Assembly (NCBI GenBank): GCA_000146855.1
Contig: GL405246.1
Coordinates: forward strand, 42,678-88,328
Direction of reading: 5' to 3'
Source: [Eubacterium] yurii subsp. margaretiae ATCC 43715
Lineage (GTDB): Bacteria > Bacillota > Clostridia > Peptostreptococcales > Filifactoraceae
Length of the DNA stretch: 45,651 nucleotides
Position numbers and translations under genes: made by a program. The notes under the pieces are model-generated. The model was given only the letters and a program-made list of their open reading frames with translations, searched no databases and had not been told where the DNA came from. Below, one piece after another: positions 34,825-44,494 of the stretch (the stretch's first letter is position 1; each line of letters begins with the position of its first letter).

Positions 34825-36658
34825 ATGGATTTTAATTCAGATACAATAAGCATTCAAAATTTTTTTACGAATAAGAAGTATAAGATACCTAGATATCAAC
34901 GAGAATATTCGTGGTCAAAAGAACAACTAGAAGATTTTTATTCTGATATAGTTTACAATATTAAGCTAGATGGGGACTCGTATAAAACTCAAGAGTATTT
35001 TTTTGTAACTGTAATTTTAGTTGGAGATATGATGAATCATAATCAATATATAGAAATTATTGATGGACAACAGAGAATTACTACAATTACAATTTTCTTA
35101 TCTGCTTTATCAGATGTGTTATATAAATATGATCCTAAATTGTCAAACCATGTTTGGAAGTATATACTTGCGGAAGATGACAATGGCGAATTATATAAAG
35201 TAATGGAAAATGAGACAGCTTATCCATATTTTCAGATGAAAATACAAAAGAGGAATATAAAATATAGTGAAGAATTATCAAAATGTAAATTTCTATTAGT
35301 AGATGATAAGGAAATTAAAAAAATGGAAAAAGATCTTTCTACGGAGTCAAGACGTATAAAAGAAGCTTATGATTTTTTTTAAAAAGAAATTAGAAGACGA
35401 AGACTTATCAGCCTCTATTTTTAAAAATTCAGCGTTAAATAAAGTTGAAAAAATAAAATTTGTTAGAAATCAATTGCTTGGAAGTACATTTATATATATT
35501 ATTTCTGAAAGTGTAGATGATGTCAATATAATATTTGAGAATATTAATTCGAAGGGGGTTCATTTATCATCCTTAGATTTAATTAAAAATGAGATTTTTT
35601 CAGTTCAGGATGAGACTGTTCCTTTAGATGAAGCAAAGGAAATATGGTTGAAGATAAAAGAAAATCTTAGAAATAATGGAGAATATATTTCTGTACAGAA
35701 ATTTTATAGATATTTTTGGTTATCTAGATATACAAATAGTACAGAAAAAGACTTATATAAAAAATTTAAAAGTGAAATTAAAAAAGATAACTATATGGAT
35801 TTTTTGAAAGAGTTGAGAGAAGCTTCAGTAATTTATTCTCATATTATCAATCCAAGGGAGGATTATTTTCGAAAAAGTTCAAAGGGAAACAATGTAGGAA
35901 AGGAAGGTTTGGTTTATTTTGTTAGAGCCCTTGATGCATTACAAAATATACTAAATATTGAACAAGTACAAGTTTTGCTAATTACTTTAGTAGATAAATA
36001 TAACAAAGGTATACTAAGCTTCAAAAACATGAAATCAATGGTTGTATTTTTAGAAGAGTTTCATTTCATTTATAATGGCATTTTAACTGAAAGGACTAAC
36101 ACATTAGTAAGCAAGTATGGTAATGCTGCAAGAGAAATATATAAATTGGATGATAAAAGTAAAATTAATCAGGTATTTTTAAAACTTAAAAAAGAATTTA
36201 TATCTTTATTACCTAAAGATAATAAAAAGTTTATTACTAAATTTGCTCAGATGAGCTATTCATCTAAAGTAGAGAAGATGAGCGAGGATAAACGTAAAAA
36301 GAATATGTTGACAAAGTATGTTATTTACAAGTTAGAGGAAAAGCTTTCAGAAAGTAAGAAAATAAACTTTGATAGAGAAGTGGCAACGATAGAACATTTA
36401 ATACCAGAGTCATTATTTAAGTCAGGAGAATCAGTGTTAAATATTGGAAATTTAATTTTACTTGAAAAAGAATTAAATGTAGAATGTGCAAATAAAATAC
36501 TTAAGGATAAATATAAAATTTACAAGAAATCTAGATATAATATAACAAAAGATTTTTTAGGAAGTTATACTGATTCAGAGAGTTTTTTGATTAATGAAAG
36601 GGCGGAGAAAATAGCTAAGCAAATATATAAAATAATAGTTAAAAATATAAAAAAATAA
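34825..36658 (+). pseudogene. second DUF262/DUF1524 gene, frameshifted at a T run
   Basis: GmrSD-like protein in two frames. The first part (34825-35382) has YKIPRYQREYSW and EIIDGQQRITT of the DUF262 domain and ends RRIKEAYDFF. The second part continues KKKLEDEDLSASIFKNSALN and carries the DUF1524 nuclease motif IEHLIPESLF with NIGNLILLEKELN. The change occurs in eight T at 35373-35380; seven would give one reading frame of about 610 codons. The sequence on both sides is otherwise clean, so it may be recent, phase-variable or a sequencing error. It differs strongly from the DUF262 protein at 20851. GAGGTGACAT precedes the ATG. Confidence 0.82.
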
Positions 36659-36791
36659 AATAATATAATATATGTGATTACAATCTTTTTGAGCCAAATT
36701 ATATAAATAAATATTAATCAACACATCAGTCATAGTAATCTTAAAACTAATAAAACGTTAATAGGAATCATAAGTTTTCTAATTCCTATTA

Positions 36792-37133
36792 ATGTTTACT
36801 CAAAGTGGAACAAAACCAATGACTTCTATTTTTAAATCTTGTGAATATGTGGATTTATATAGGGGATGGAAAAAAGCTGATTGCATAGTTATAGTAGGTT
36901 TTGGCTTTAATAAAGATGATGAACATATAAATGGTATAATAAGAACTTTGATTAATGATGATAATAAAAAAGTAATTGTTGTAGGCAGAAATTCTACTAA
37001 AGAAGAAATTATTAAACGTCTAATAATAGAAAAAAGCGAGAATATAACACTTTACAATGTGGATAATCAAAGAAGAATTAATAATAAATTATGGATTGAG
37101 TATATTATTGATAGTATGAAATCAATTAAATAA
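36792..37133 (+). pseudogene. C-terminal fragment of a SIR2-domain protein
   Basis: 113 codons: YTQSG-like start (MFTQSGTKPMTSIFKSCEYV), then ADCIVIVGFGFNKDDEHING and DDNKKVIVVGR. This matches the last part of SIR2-type NADase-like domains in defence proteins. The NAD-binding N-terminus is missing, a stop lies just upstream in frame, and there is no ribosome site. It sits 130 bases after the frameshifted DUF262 gene. Confidence 0.65.
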
Positions 37134-37201
37134 TTTGTTATCAGTCTTTTAAATTCTTTATTAGAAACAGTAATTCATAAATTAAAATTTGTGGGGGAGC
37201 T

Positions 37202-37771
37202 ATGGAGTTTAGGAATTCAAAGCCACAAGATTATAATGAAATTGTCAACTGTATTTATAAAGGTTTTGAACATCATTTCAAGCTTTTCAAAATAAGTGAC
37301 GAAAAAATAAAGAATATGCTTTTAAATATCGTTAAACTTGAGCAATTTAAAGTTGCGGTTGACGATGGCAAGGTGATTGCCTGTTGCGGTGTTGCAAAAG
37401 GTGGAAACAGACTTTATAAAAAAGAGGACTATTCATTTTATAAAGAATTTGGTCTTGCAAAAGGCTTTATCATAGCTCAGCTTGTATATCAGGTATTGGG
37501 AAAGCCGTACAATGTGGAAGCTGATTGCGGATATTTTAAGTATGTGACTACTCTTGAGACTTACCAGGGCAAGGGCATAATGAAAAAACTGCTAAAATGG
37601 ACTATAGAAAACAGTGCTTACCCTTGTTATATGCTGGATGTAGCAAGTAATAATGAAGCTGCGATTAAACTTTATGAAAAGCTTGGCTTTGTAGAAAGTC
37701 GTCGTGTGAAGGAGAAGTTTGCAAAACATACAGGCTTTGAATATCTTATATTTATGAAATTGAGCTTATAA
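37202..37771 (+). CDS. GNAT acetyltransferase
   Basis: 189-residue GNAT-family N-acetyltransferase. TLETYQGKGIMKKLLKWTIE carries the acetyl-CoA loop (QGKGIM, near residue 120), and LDVASNNEAAIKLYEKLGFV is motif B. KFAKHTGFEYLIFMKLSL is the last strand. The substrate is not evident. GGGGGAGCT precedes the ATG at close spacing. The next gene starts 20 bases after the stop, so it is probably co-transcribed with the alpha/beta hydrolase, ending at the terminator after 38580. Confidence 0.87.
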   Translation: MEFRNSKPQDYNEIVNCIYKGFEHHFKLFKISDEKIKNMLLNIVKLEQFKVAVDDGKVIACCGVAKGGNRLYKKEDYSFYKEFGLAKGFIIAQLVYQVLGKPYNVEADCGYFKYVTTLETYQGKGIMKKLLKWTIENSAYPCYMLDVASNNEAAIKLYEKLGFVESRRVKEKFAKHTGFEYLIFMKLSL

Positions 37772-37790
37772 TAATTTATAGAGGTTGGAA

Positions 37791-38549
37791 ATGAGAGAGT
37801 ACAAAATTAGAGGAACAAGCTATAAGATTCGTTATAATGATTTTTCCGGAGAATTAACTCCCATTATTTTCATTCATGGCTTGGGATGTGCAGGATCTTT
37901 TGATTATGTGGAAGTGGCTTCTATTTTAGGATCTAAGCACCGAATAATTCTAATTGATTTATTAGGTGCAGGCTATAGTGACAAGCCATTGAATTTCACC
38001 TATTTTGTTGATGCGCATGCAAGATATCTAAAGGAGTTTATTGAGGATCTTAATTTGGAAAAAGTTATAATTTTTGGACATAGTTTGGGTGGAGCTGTAT
38101 CTATTGAGCTTTGTAACCTTATACAAGATAGAGTTCAATGTCTGATACTTAGCGAGTCTAATTTGGATCCAAGCGTTCAGGGTGCAGCAAGCTTTGAAAT
38201 TGCAAGTTTTGATAAGGATAATCTGGAAGAAGTTTTTAAAAGAAAGCTTAGAGAGTATGAAGAATCAGGAAGTACAATGTGGACAGCAACTTTGAGGAAC
38301 TGGTTGCCAAAGGCAGCCTTTGAAATATCTACCCATGCAGTTAGAGGTGGTGAGATATCGTGGAGGGAGCTTTTATACAGTTTTGAATTCCCCAAATACT
38401 TTATTTTCGGAGAGAATTCATTGCCTGATGACGATTTTGAAAATCTAAAAGAACATAATATAAAAATTGAAGTTGTTCCAAATGCAGGACATTCAATGGC
38501 TTGGGAAAATCCGTATGGTTTGGCTCAGGCTATAAAGAACTGTCTTTAA
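37791..38549 (+). CDS. alpha/beta hydrolase
   Basis: 252-residue cytoplasmic alpha/beta hydrolase. Oxyanion HGLG at 29-32, nucleophile elbow GHSLGG with Ser98, and the catalytic His in VPNAGHSMAWENP near the C-terminus. The acidic residue is probably the Asp of ENSLPDDDF. Substrate unknown; the family includes esterases, haloperoxidase-like enzymes and lactonases. I start at ATG 37791 behind GAGGTTGG, rather than the TTG at 37785 inside that site. It follows the GNAT gene closely. Confidence 0.88.
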   Translation: MREYKIRGTSYKIRYNDFSGELTPIIFIHGLGCAGSFDYVEVASILGSKHRIILIDLLGAGYSDKPLNFTYFVDAHARYLKEFIEDLNLEKVIIFGHSLGGAVSIELCNLIQDRVQCLILSESNLDPSVQGAASFEIASFDKDNLEEVFKRKLREYEESGSTMWTATLRNWLPKAAFEISTHAVRGGEISWRELLYSFEFPKYFIFGENSLPDDDFENLKEHNIKIEVVPNAGHSMAWENPYGLAQAIKNCL

Positions 38550-38579
38550 AAGCAATATTTTGTATGGATAAATATAAAA

Positions 38580-38626
38580 GCACATAACTTGTAGATTTGA
38601 AAGTGTTTAAGTTATGTGTTTTTTTG
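38580..38626 (+). terminator. rho-independent terminator
   Basis: CACATAACTT and AAGTTATGTG form a ten-base stem with an 18-base loop, then TTTTTTT. The stem matches that of the terminator at 44126. Confidence 0.87.
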
Positions 38627-39014
38627 ATGTCTATCAAAGTATGAGTTTATGGTATAATATGTGTATAGCAAATATAGACTATTAATAAGTATATTGTAAT
38701 ACTATTATCTATTTCATACGAAACCCCCTATTTAAAGCATAGAAAAATATAGCATACAATTGCTAATACACTATATTTAGCAAAATTTATCTGCTAATCT
38801 AACAAATACTATTATTTAATTGAAATAGTACAATATTTATAACATGTTTATAACTTTTATAAAAATGTATAATACATTATTCTATAGAATTTATAATAAA
38901 TTTTGAACTATGGATAATTATAGCTCTAATTATCTTGCATTTACTTTGAGAATTTATTCAAATGAAGTTTTCTTTTGTTTTAACTATTATTGCCTAAAAG
39001 TAAAAGGAGCATAT
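38627..39014. other. intergenic region with a family C end
   Basis: A family C-like end starts at 38698 (ACTATTATCTATTTCATACG); the remainder has diverged. No gene is seen. The open frame from 38910 is only the upstream extension of the next gene. Confidence 0.4.
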
Positions 39015-39695
39015 ATGAAAAAAATAGCTTTGCTTACGGCGGTTGAAATTGCAAGTGTTATGAAAAAATATGCTGATAGCTTAGTAAAGGAAGAAGTGAA
39101 CGGCTTTGATGTATATTCTATAGATTTTGGAGATAAGATAGTGTATATTGCTAAATCAGGAGCAGGTGAAATCAGAGCTGCCGCCTGCACTCAGATGCTA
39201 ATTAGCAAATTAGATGTTGATTTAGTTGTCAACTTTGGTGTAGTTGGTGCTTTGCGAGATGAAATCAAGCTCTTAAATAGCTGTATAGTTGATAAAATCG
39301 TACATTATGATATGGATACATCAGCTGTAGATAATTGTGAAGTAGGCAGATATCTTGAATATGATGATATATATTTGCGAACAACAAAAAAATATGTAGA
39401 AATGGCAATAAAGCATAATCCCAATATTAGGGTAGTTACATGTGCCTCAGCAGATAAATTCGTAGTTGATGCTGAAAAAAAGAAGGAATTGGCAGATTTA
39501 TTTGATGCAGATATATGTGATATGGAAAGTGCAGGAATAATTCTTGTTTGTGATAAAAACAAGGTGCCCAACTTATTTATAAAAACTATTTCAGATAGCA
39601 TACAGGGTGGAAGTGCTGAATTTAGAGAATATATGGAAGAAGCAGCTGATACATGTATAGATATTATTAATAGTATTATTGTTAATATGGAATAG
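39015..39695 (+). CDS. purine nucleosidase of the MTA/SAH nucleosidase family
   Basis: 226-residue cytoplasmic enzyme of the PNP/UDP phosphorylase superfamily, closest in motif to 5'-methylthioadenosine/S-adenosylhomocysteine nucleosidases. KSGAGEIRAAACTQMLI is the N-terminal G-loop, and VVNFGVVGAL is the central motif. ADICDMESAGI is the ribose-binding acidic motif, and FIKTISDSIQGG supplies the catalytic Asp of the ISD motif. The usual DMEGAA is DMESAG here, so the exact nucleoside is uncertain. ATG 39015 follows AAAAGGAG; the longer frame from 38910 lacks a site. Monocistronic. Confidence 0.82.
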   Translation: MKKIALLTAVEIASVMKKYADSLVKEEVNGFDVYSIDFGDKIVYIAKSGAGEIRAAACTQMLISKLDVDLVVNFGVVGALRDEIKLLNSCIVDKIVHYDMDTSAVDNCEVGRYLEYDDIYLRTTKKYVEMAIKHNPNIRVVTCASADKFVVDAEKKKELADLFDADICDMESAGIILVCDKNKVPNLFIKTISDSIQGGSAEFREYMEEAADTCIDIINSIIVNME

Positions 39696-39730
39696 AAAAA
39701 TCTCCATAAATAATCAAGCTATATAGAATT

Positions 39731-39848
39731 ACTCAGCTTCCCCAAATGAAAAAAATTTAAAATATTGAAATTTGAGTATATTTTATACAATATAATACTT
39801 GACATAGTTTTTTAGTGTTTTTTAAATAATATTTACTAAAAGTTGAGT
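39731..39848 (-). mobile_element. family A MITE, copy A5, internally deleted
   Basis: 118-bp degenerate reverse copy: ACTCAGCTTCCCCAAATGAA, then the conserved TTGAAATTTGAGTATATTTT and ACTTGACATAGTTTTTTAG blocks, ending AAAAGTTGAGT. Half of the internal sequence is lost. The following 39849-40220 is AT-rich with no gene seen; AAAGAAAGGAATG before 40221 is the next ribosome site. Confidence 0.65.
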
Positions 39849-40220
39849 TTTTACTAGTGTGAAATTAAAAATGGTAGCTATAGATAAATAAAAGTTCATA
39901 GTTGGATATATAAGTAAAAAGATTCTTGATTAATAAAAAAAATATAGGCAATGTGGACGTATAAAGAGTATTTACTAAATTAGAGTTAATTGATTTTAGA
40001 TGAAGATTATGGAATTTATTGTAATAATATTAAATATGTGGTATTATTATGATATAGTATAATTTTTTGATTTAAAAATCAGATTTTATCGCTAATTTTT
40101 TAATATTTAAGCGGTATACCAATATAAGTTGTTCTGTATGTGAAAAAATAAAGAGATGTGATTTTAAGTATTAACGGATGTTTTTAACCTTTATTATTCA
40201 TTAAAGAAAGGAATGATTTT

Positions 40221-41993
40221 ATGTTGCGTGGTATTGTTGAACAAAAGGACATTTCAAGGGAAAGTTTTAAAGAGAGGCAAAATCAAATTCAGGAGCAGGC
40301 TTTGAAGCGTTTTGTTAAAAATGTTTCCAAGAAAAATTCTAATCTTGAAAAGACGGGGGTTGAAAATAAAACTCTCAAATCAAGAAGAAGATTACTTAAT
40401 GACTATGATTCTATTGCTATGGAGAGGATTTTGGGGAAAAGTGATCTCTTCCCGATTTCTTACATGCAGATAGGTACTAATTCGGGCAACTCTGTGTGTT
40501 GTATTCGAATCCGTGATGACAAGGGTAGTTTTATAGGCTCCGGAACAGGATTTTTGGTTTCAGACAAGGTGTTGATGACTAATAACCACGTTATTGATAG
40601 TATGCAGACTGCTCTAAATTCCATTGTTGAGTTTAACTATCAAGATGATGAAAATTTCATGCCTTGTCCGACTTCTACTTTTAGACTGGATCCTGAACAA
40701 TTTTTTGTAACAGATGAGAAACTTGATTTTACATTGGTAGCACTTAAAGAAAACCCTGCAAGTGAGAAACAGCCTAAGGATTTCGGTCATCTTCGTCTTA
40801 TTGCCCAAGAGGGTAAGATTCTTGAGGGAGAATATGTTTCCATAATTCAGCATCCAAAGGGTGGACCTAAGGCGGTAACTATTAGGGAAAATAAGGTCAG
40901 CTCTATTTTTGATGACTTCATTCACTACCTTACAGATACTGAACCGGGATCATCAGGCTCTCCTGTATTCAATGACCAATGGATTGTTGTAGCTCTTCAC
41001 CACTCAGGCGTACCAAATCCTGATAAAAAGCGTGAGTGGATTGCAAATGAGGGAATACGCATAAGTTCAATCTCTAATTATTTTGCAAGTAAATACAACG
41101 ATTTCACTACAAGGGAAAAGATGTTAATCAAGGAAATTTTCCCAAATTTGGACACTTGCAATAAGCCTGATTCTACTGAGCCTACTCCTTCTCAAAGTGA
41201 TGTGGGATATGACGGTGCCTTTCTTGGCTTGGAGCATAAGGTTGAACTCCCGCTACTTTCTGATGAAATGAAGAAGGACGTTACTTGCATGGACAATGGA
41301 AGCTATGTCTTGGATTATACCCATTTTTCAATTGTAATGTGCCGTTCAAGATGTCTTGCTTATTTCACAGCCGTAAACATTGACGGAAATCAATCAAAGG
41401 ACATAAAGAGAAGTGGAGACAGTTGGAACTTTGATATGAGGATTCCTAAGGATGCCCAATATGGAGATGAGCTCTATGCCAAAAATGATATAGATAGAGG
41501 CCACTTGGTAAGGAGATTGGATCCTGTTTGGGGAGATAAGGCAGAGAAGGCAAACAGCGACACCTTCCACTTTACAAACAGTTCTCCACAACATAAGAAC
41601 CTAAACCAAAAGACATGGCTTGATTTGGAGAATTATATTTTGAAAAACGCCAAAAATCACAATTTGAAGGTATCTGTTTTCACAGGTCCGGTATTTAGAA
41701 GTGATGATATGATATATAGGAAAAAATTTAAGATACCTGCAGAATTTTGGAAGGTTGCAGTCATCATCAAGGACGATGGCAAGATGTCTGCTACAGCCTA
41801 CCTTCAAACTCAAAAAAATATGATTGAAAATCTTGAATTTGCCTATGGGGAATACCAAACTTACCAGGTACCTGTTGCTCGAATAGAAGAAATCACAGGC
41901 TTGGACTTTGGTCAATTGTCAAAATGCGACCCTATTGCAAATATTGAATCTGCTGGTATTATCATCGAAGGACCTGAACATATCAAGTTGTAA
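40221..41993 (+). CDS. trypsin-like protease fused to EndoG-type nuclease
   Basis: 590-residue fusion. Residues 1-75 are helical and basic, with no signal peptide, so it is probably cytoplasmic. Residues about 80-290 are a trypsin-like serine protease with an intact triad: His123 in TNNHVID, Asp169 in KLDFTLV, Ser245 in EPGSSGSP. A linker rich in Ser/Pro/Thr (about 311-328) leads to a DNA/RNA non-specific nuclease domain of the EndoG/NucA type (about 360-580). It has DRGH at 425-428 (catalytic His428) and NSSPQHKNLNQKTW with metal-binding Asn462. All catalytic residues are present. The protease may activate or release the nuclease. The next gene, a papain-like protease, begins 11 bases downstream in one operon. 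Confidence 0.9.
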   Translation: MLRGIVEQKDISRESFKERQNQIQEQALKRFVKNVSKKNSNLEKTGVENKTLKSRRRLLNDYDSIAMERILGKSDLFPISYMQIGTNSGNSVCCIRIRDDKGSFIGSGTGFLVSDKVLMTNNHVIDSMQTALNSIVEFNYQDDENFMPCPTSTFRLDPEQFFVTDEKLDFTLVALKENPASEKQPKDFGHLRLIAQEGKILEGEYVSIIQHPKGGPKAVTIRENKVSSIFDDFIHYLTDTEPGSSGSPVFNDQWIVVALHHSGVPNPDKKREWIANEGIRISSISNYFASKYNDFTTREKMLIKEIFPNLDTCNKPDSTEPTPSQSDVGYDGAFLGLEHKVELPLLSDEMKKDVTCMDNGSYVLDYTHFSIVMCRSRCLAYFTAVNIDGNQSKDIKRSGDSWNFDMRIPKDAQYGDELYAKNDIDRGHLVRRLDPVWGDKAEKANSDTFHFTNSSPQHKNLNQKTWLDLENYILKNAKNHNLKVSVFTGPVFRSDDMIYRKKFKIPAEFWKVAVIIKDDGKMSATAYLQTQKNMIENLEFAYGEYQTYQVPVARIEEITGLDFGQLSKCDPIANIESAGIIIEGPEHIKL

Positions 41994-42004
41994 AAGGAGC
42001 TCCT

Positions 42005-42961
42005 ATGATGAAAGTATTTTTTAGACAAAGAAGATTTATGAAGGGGTGTAAGGCAGGAGAACCGCTTACTACCGGTTGGTTACCGCCACTTCCGGATATG
42101 AGGGATTACTCCAATGAACACCCTGTTATATCTGAGCTTTCCAAGAAGCTTGGCATTAAAGAAAAGGATAAAACAAAGATTGAAGAAAAACTTCCAAGCA
42201 ATGTAGACCTAAGAGAGTGGTGCTCGCCTGTGGAAGACCAGCTTGACTTAGGCTCTTGCACTGCAAATGCTGTGGTTGCCATGGTGGAATACTTTCAAAA
42301 AAGGGCGTACGGAAGCCATATTGAAGGCTCAAGATTGTTTGTGTACAAAACGACAAGGAAACTTATGTTATCAAGTGGAGATTCAGGAGCATGGCTACGT
42401 TCTGCAATGGGAGCGGTAGTATTGTTCGGAGTGCCGGATGAAAGATATTTTCCATACACGCTCGACGGAGTAACAGTAAATCCAAACTGGGATAGTGAGC
42501 CGGATGCTTTCCTTTATTCACTTGCCAATCACTACTCAGCTATCAATTACTTCTGCCACGATCCTATGGGCAAAAAAACCTCAAAAAAAGAGGTTCTAAG
42601 AAATGTAAAGACTTATTTAGCGGCAGGTGTTCCGTCAGCGTTTGGGTTCTTCGGCTTTCCATCTTTTGAAAGTTCAGATGCTCCTGGCTCGATTCCCTAT
42701 CCTTGCAAGAATGAACAGGCGGAATGGGGACATGCCGTAGTGGCGGTTGGTTATGATGACAATAAAGTCATTACTAACACAAGGAGTAATGAAAAGAAAA
42801 AGGGAGCTTTGATGATAAGAAATTCATGGGGAAGCTCTTGGGGACAAGACGGCTATGGCTGGCTCCCGTATGACTATGTATTGGACGGACTTGCAGAAGA
42901 TTTTTGGTCTATTCTTTCAATGGAATGGATTGACACAGAGCAATTCGGCTTATTGTCTTAG
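42005..42961 (+). CDS. papain-like (C1) cysteine protease
   Basis: 318-residue C1-family peptidase. NVDLREWCSPVEDQLDLGSC gives the oxyanion Gln79 and nucleophile Cys85, GHAVVAVGYDD gives His243, and IRNSWGSSWGQDGYGWLPYD gives Asn273. It lacks a signal peptide, and the N-terminal 65 residues are too short for a classical inhibitory propeptide. GWLPPLPDMRDY near residue 24 is the short lead typical of bacterial intracellular C1 peptidases. AAAGGAG precedes the ATG. It is co-transcribed with the protease-nuclease fusion and ends at a strong terminator. A regulatory cascade between the two proteases is possible. Confidence 0.9.
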   Translation: MMKVFFRQRRFMKGCKAGEPLTTGWLPPLPDMRDYSNEHPVISELSKKLGIKEKDKTKIEEKLPSNVDLREWCSPVEDQLDLGSCTANAVVAMVEYFQKRAYGSHIEGSRLFVYKTTRKLMLSSGDSGAWLRSAMGAVVLFGVPDERYFPYTLDGVTVNPNWDSEPDAFLYSLANHYSAINYFCHDPMGKKTSKKEVLRNVKTYLAAGVPSAFGFFGFPSFESSDAPGSIPYPCKNEQAEWGHAVVAVGYDDNKVITNTRSNEKKKGALMIRNSWGSSWGQDGYGWLPYDYVLDGLAEDFWSILSMEWIDTEQFGLLS

Positions 42962-43022
42962 GAAGAATGATGTTTTGCAGTTTATTGTACTTGTATGATA
43001 TTAATAAATTAAGTTAGATTAT

Positions 43023-43053
43023 ATCTGCCGGCTTATGTAGTCGGCAGATTTTT
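43023..43053 (+). terminator. rho-independent terminator of the protease operon
   Basis: ATCTGCCG and CGGCAGAT stem, then TTTTT, about 60 bases after the papain-like gene. The rest of 43054-43616 is AT-rich with one family B-like end (ACTAAAATTTAATAC near 43079) and no gene. Confidence 0.87.
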
Positions 43054-43616
43054 ATGACTATTTTTGCTTATGCTAATTACTAAAATTTAATACAAATGCA
43101 AATATTTTTATCTTTTTACTACTTTTTGAAAGTTAAAATTTATGATAATCGAAGAAAAGTCCCAAAATAATATATCTATAAATTTAAGTATAATCATCAA
43201 TTAAAAATCATATAGTATTAATTTTAAAAGCTAATTTAATAAATGAGAAATAGTGATTTTAAGCACTTGTAATCTAATTTTAGTCGTAGAATATTAAAAA
43301 AATTGCCATTAATCAAAAGAATAACAGCACTAATATTCTTTTAGTATATGTAAATATGATATAGAATTTTTTGAATATTTCTTTGAAGATTAATGAAATA
43401 TTTCAAAGGCAGTTATTAAGATTTTTTAGTATTAATGCAAATAATGTTATATAATCAATTCAAATGTTTTTGGATATTAGATTTAGTAATGCTTCACGTC
43501 TAAGCATAATTTATAAAATTATATTTATACTAAAAAGGTTTTAATTACCTCAAAAATGGTATAGATACAAAAAGATGATAAAAGTCATTTAACTATAACT
43601 TAAATTGGAGGTAAAT

Positions 43617-43988
43617 ATGGAAAAAATTGATCTTTTAATAACTCTTACAGCTCATGAAAACGATGCGAATAATGTTACTATTGCTTTTACAATGGGATTA
43701 AATGCTACCGAAAAAAGTCATAAGACTGTTATTTTGCTTTTATCTCACGCTGTTTCCTTAGCTGAAAAAGGCTATGCGGATAAAATTGATATAGGAGAAC
43801 CGTTTAAGCCTATAAAAGAACTTTTACCGGCATATTTGCAAGCAGGCGGAAGACTTGCAGTTTGCTCAGCATGTATGAAACATAACGGTGTTGACGAGGC
43901 AAACCTTATAGAAGGAGCAGAAATTGTAAATGCTGACTTTGTGGTTGACGGAATAATGGCAGCCGAAAAAAGCTTGCAATTAAACTAA
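43617..43988 (+). CDS. DsrE-family small protein
   Basis: 123-residue cytoplasmic protein of the DsrE/DsrF-like fold. The N-terminal strand and helix read DLLITLTAHENDANNVTIAF. The central SHAVSLAEKGYADKIDIGEP and the cysteine motif LAVCSACMKHNGV (two Cys, one likely the conserved sulfur-relay position) are typical, as is the ending GAEIVNADFVVDGIMAAEKS. Such proteins carry persulfide sulfur or act in redox reactions; the partner is not present here. The real start is ATG 43617, because TTGGAGG (43605) is its ribosome site. A terminator follows. Confidence 0.8.
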   Translation: MEKIDLLITLTAHENDANNVTIAFTMGLNATEKSHKTVILLLSHAVSLAEKGYADKIDIGEPFKPIKELLPAYLQAGGRLAVCSACMKHNGVDEANLIEGAEIVNADFVVDGIMAAEKSLQLN

Positions 43989-44125
43989 TGCTTAAAAAAT
44001 TTTAGGCAGTCATTAAAATATTATAAAAAAGATAATTAAAAAATTTATGTATAAAATAAACTTGTATTATTTATTGGATAATCATTAGAATAATTTATTA
44101 ATTTTACTTCACTATCAATGTACTG

Positions 44126-44169
44126 GCACATAACTCATAGATTCTAATATATCTAAGTTATGTGCTTTT
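44126..44169 (+). terminator. rho-independent terminator
   Basis: GCACATAACT and AGTTATGTGC stem with a 20-base loop, then TTTT. It has the same stem as the terminator at 38580. It lies 140 bases after the DsrE-like gene. Confidence 0.75.
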
Positions 44170-44183
44170 CTATGCTTAGTAAT

Positions 44184-44296
44184 ACTAATCACCATTTATA
44201 ATGTCAAGGAGTTATTTTAAATAACTCTATGTATTGTAGAAATTTTAAATAACTTTTTTGTAAGATAATTACATGGTTTTTTAACCGGTTTTTAGT
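44184..44296 (-). mobile_element. family D MITE, copy D3
   Basis: 113-bp reverse copy, ACTAATCACCATTTATAATG to AACCGGTTTTTAGT, flanked by AT. The middle is more diverged than D1 and D2. The rest of 43989-44494 is AT-rich with no gene. Confidence 0.65.
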
Positions 44297-44494
44297 ATAA
44301 TATTTCTTTGAAGAGCCTTGAGTTGGAAAATCTCTAACTGTTGATGAATTATGGTATAATATAGGTTGATAAGTCTTAATATAGAGTATTAAATAAAAAT
44401 ATTGTTTGAGAAAAAAAGACAAGAAAAGATTAGAAAGACTGAAAATATCAGTAATAATCATATTATCTTATAATAGATAAACAGGAGTTAAGTT

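Noticed and set aside
35373..35380. Programmed frameshift in the second DUF262 gene
   Set aside because: A T run alone can slip, but there is no upstream ribosome-like stimulator or downstream structure visible. Simple indel or phase variation explains it as well.
40221..40450. Signal peptide on the protease-nuclease fusion
   Set aside because: The N-terminus is charged and helical with no hydrophobic core, so export by the Sec pathway is unlikely.
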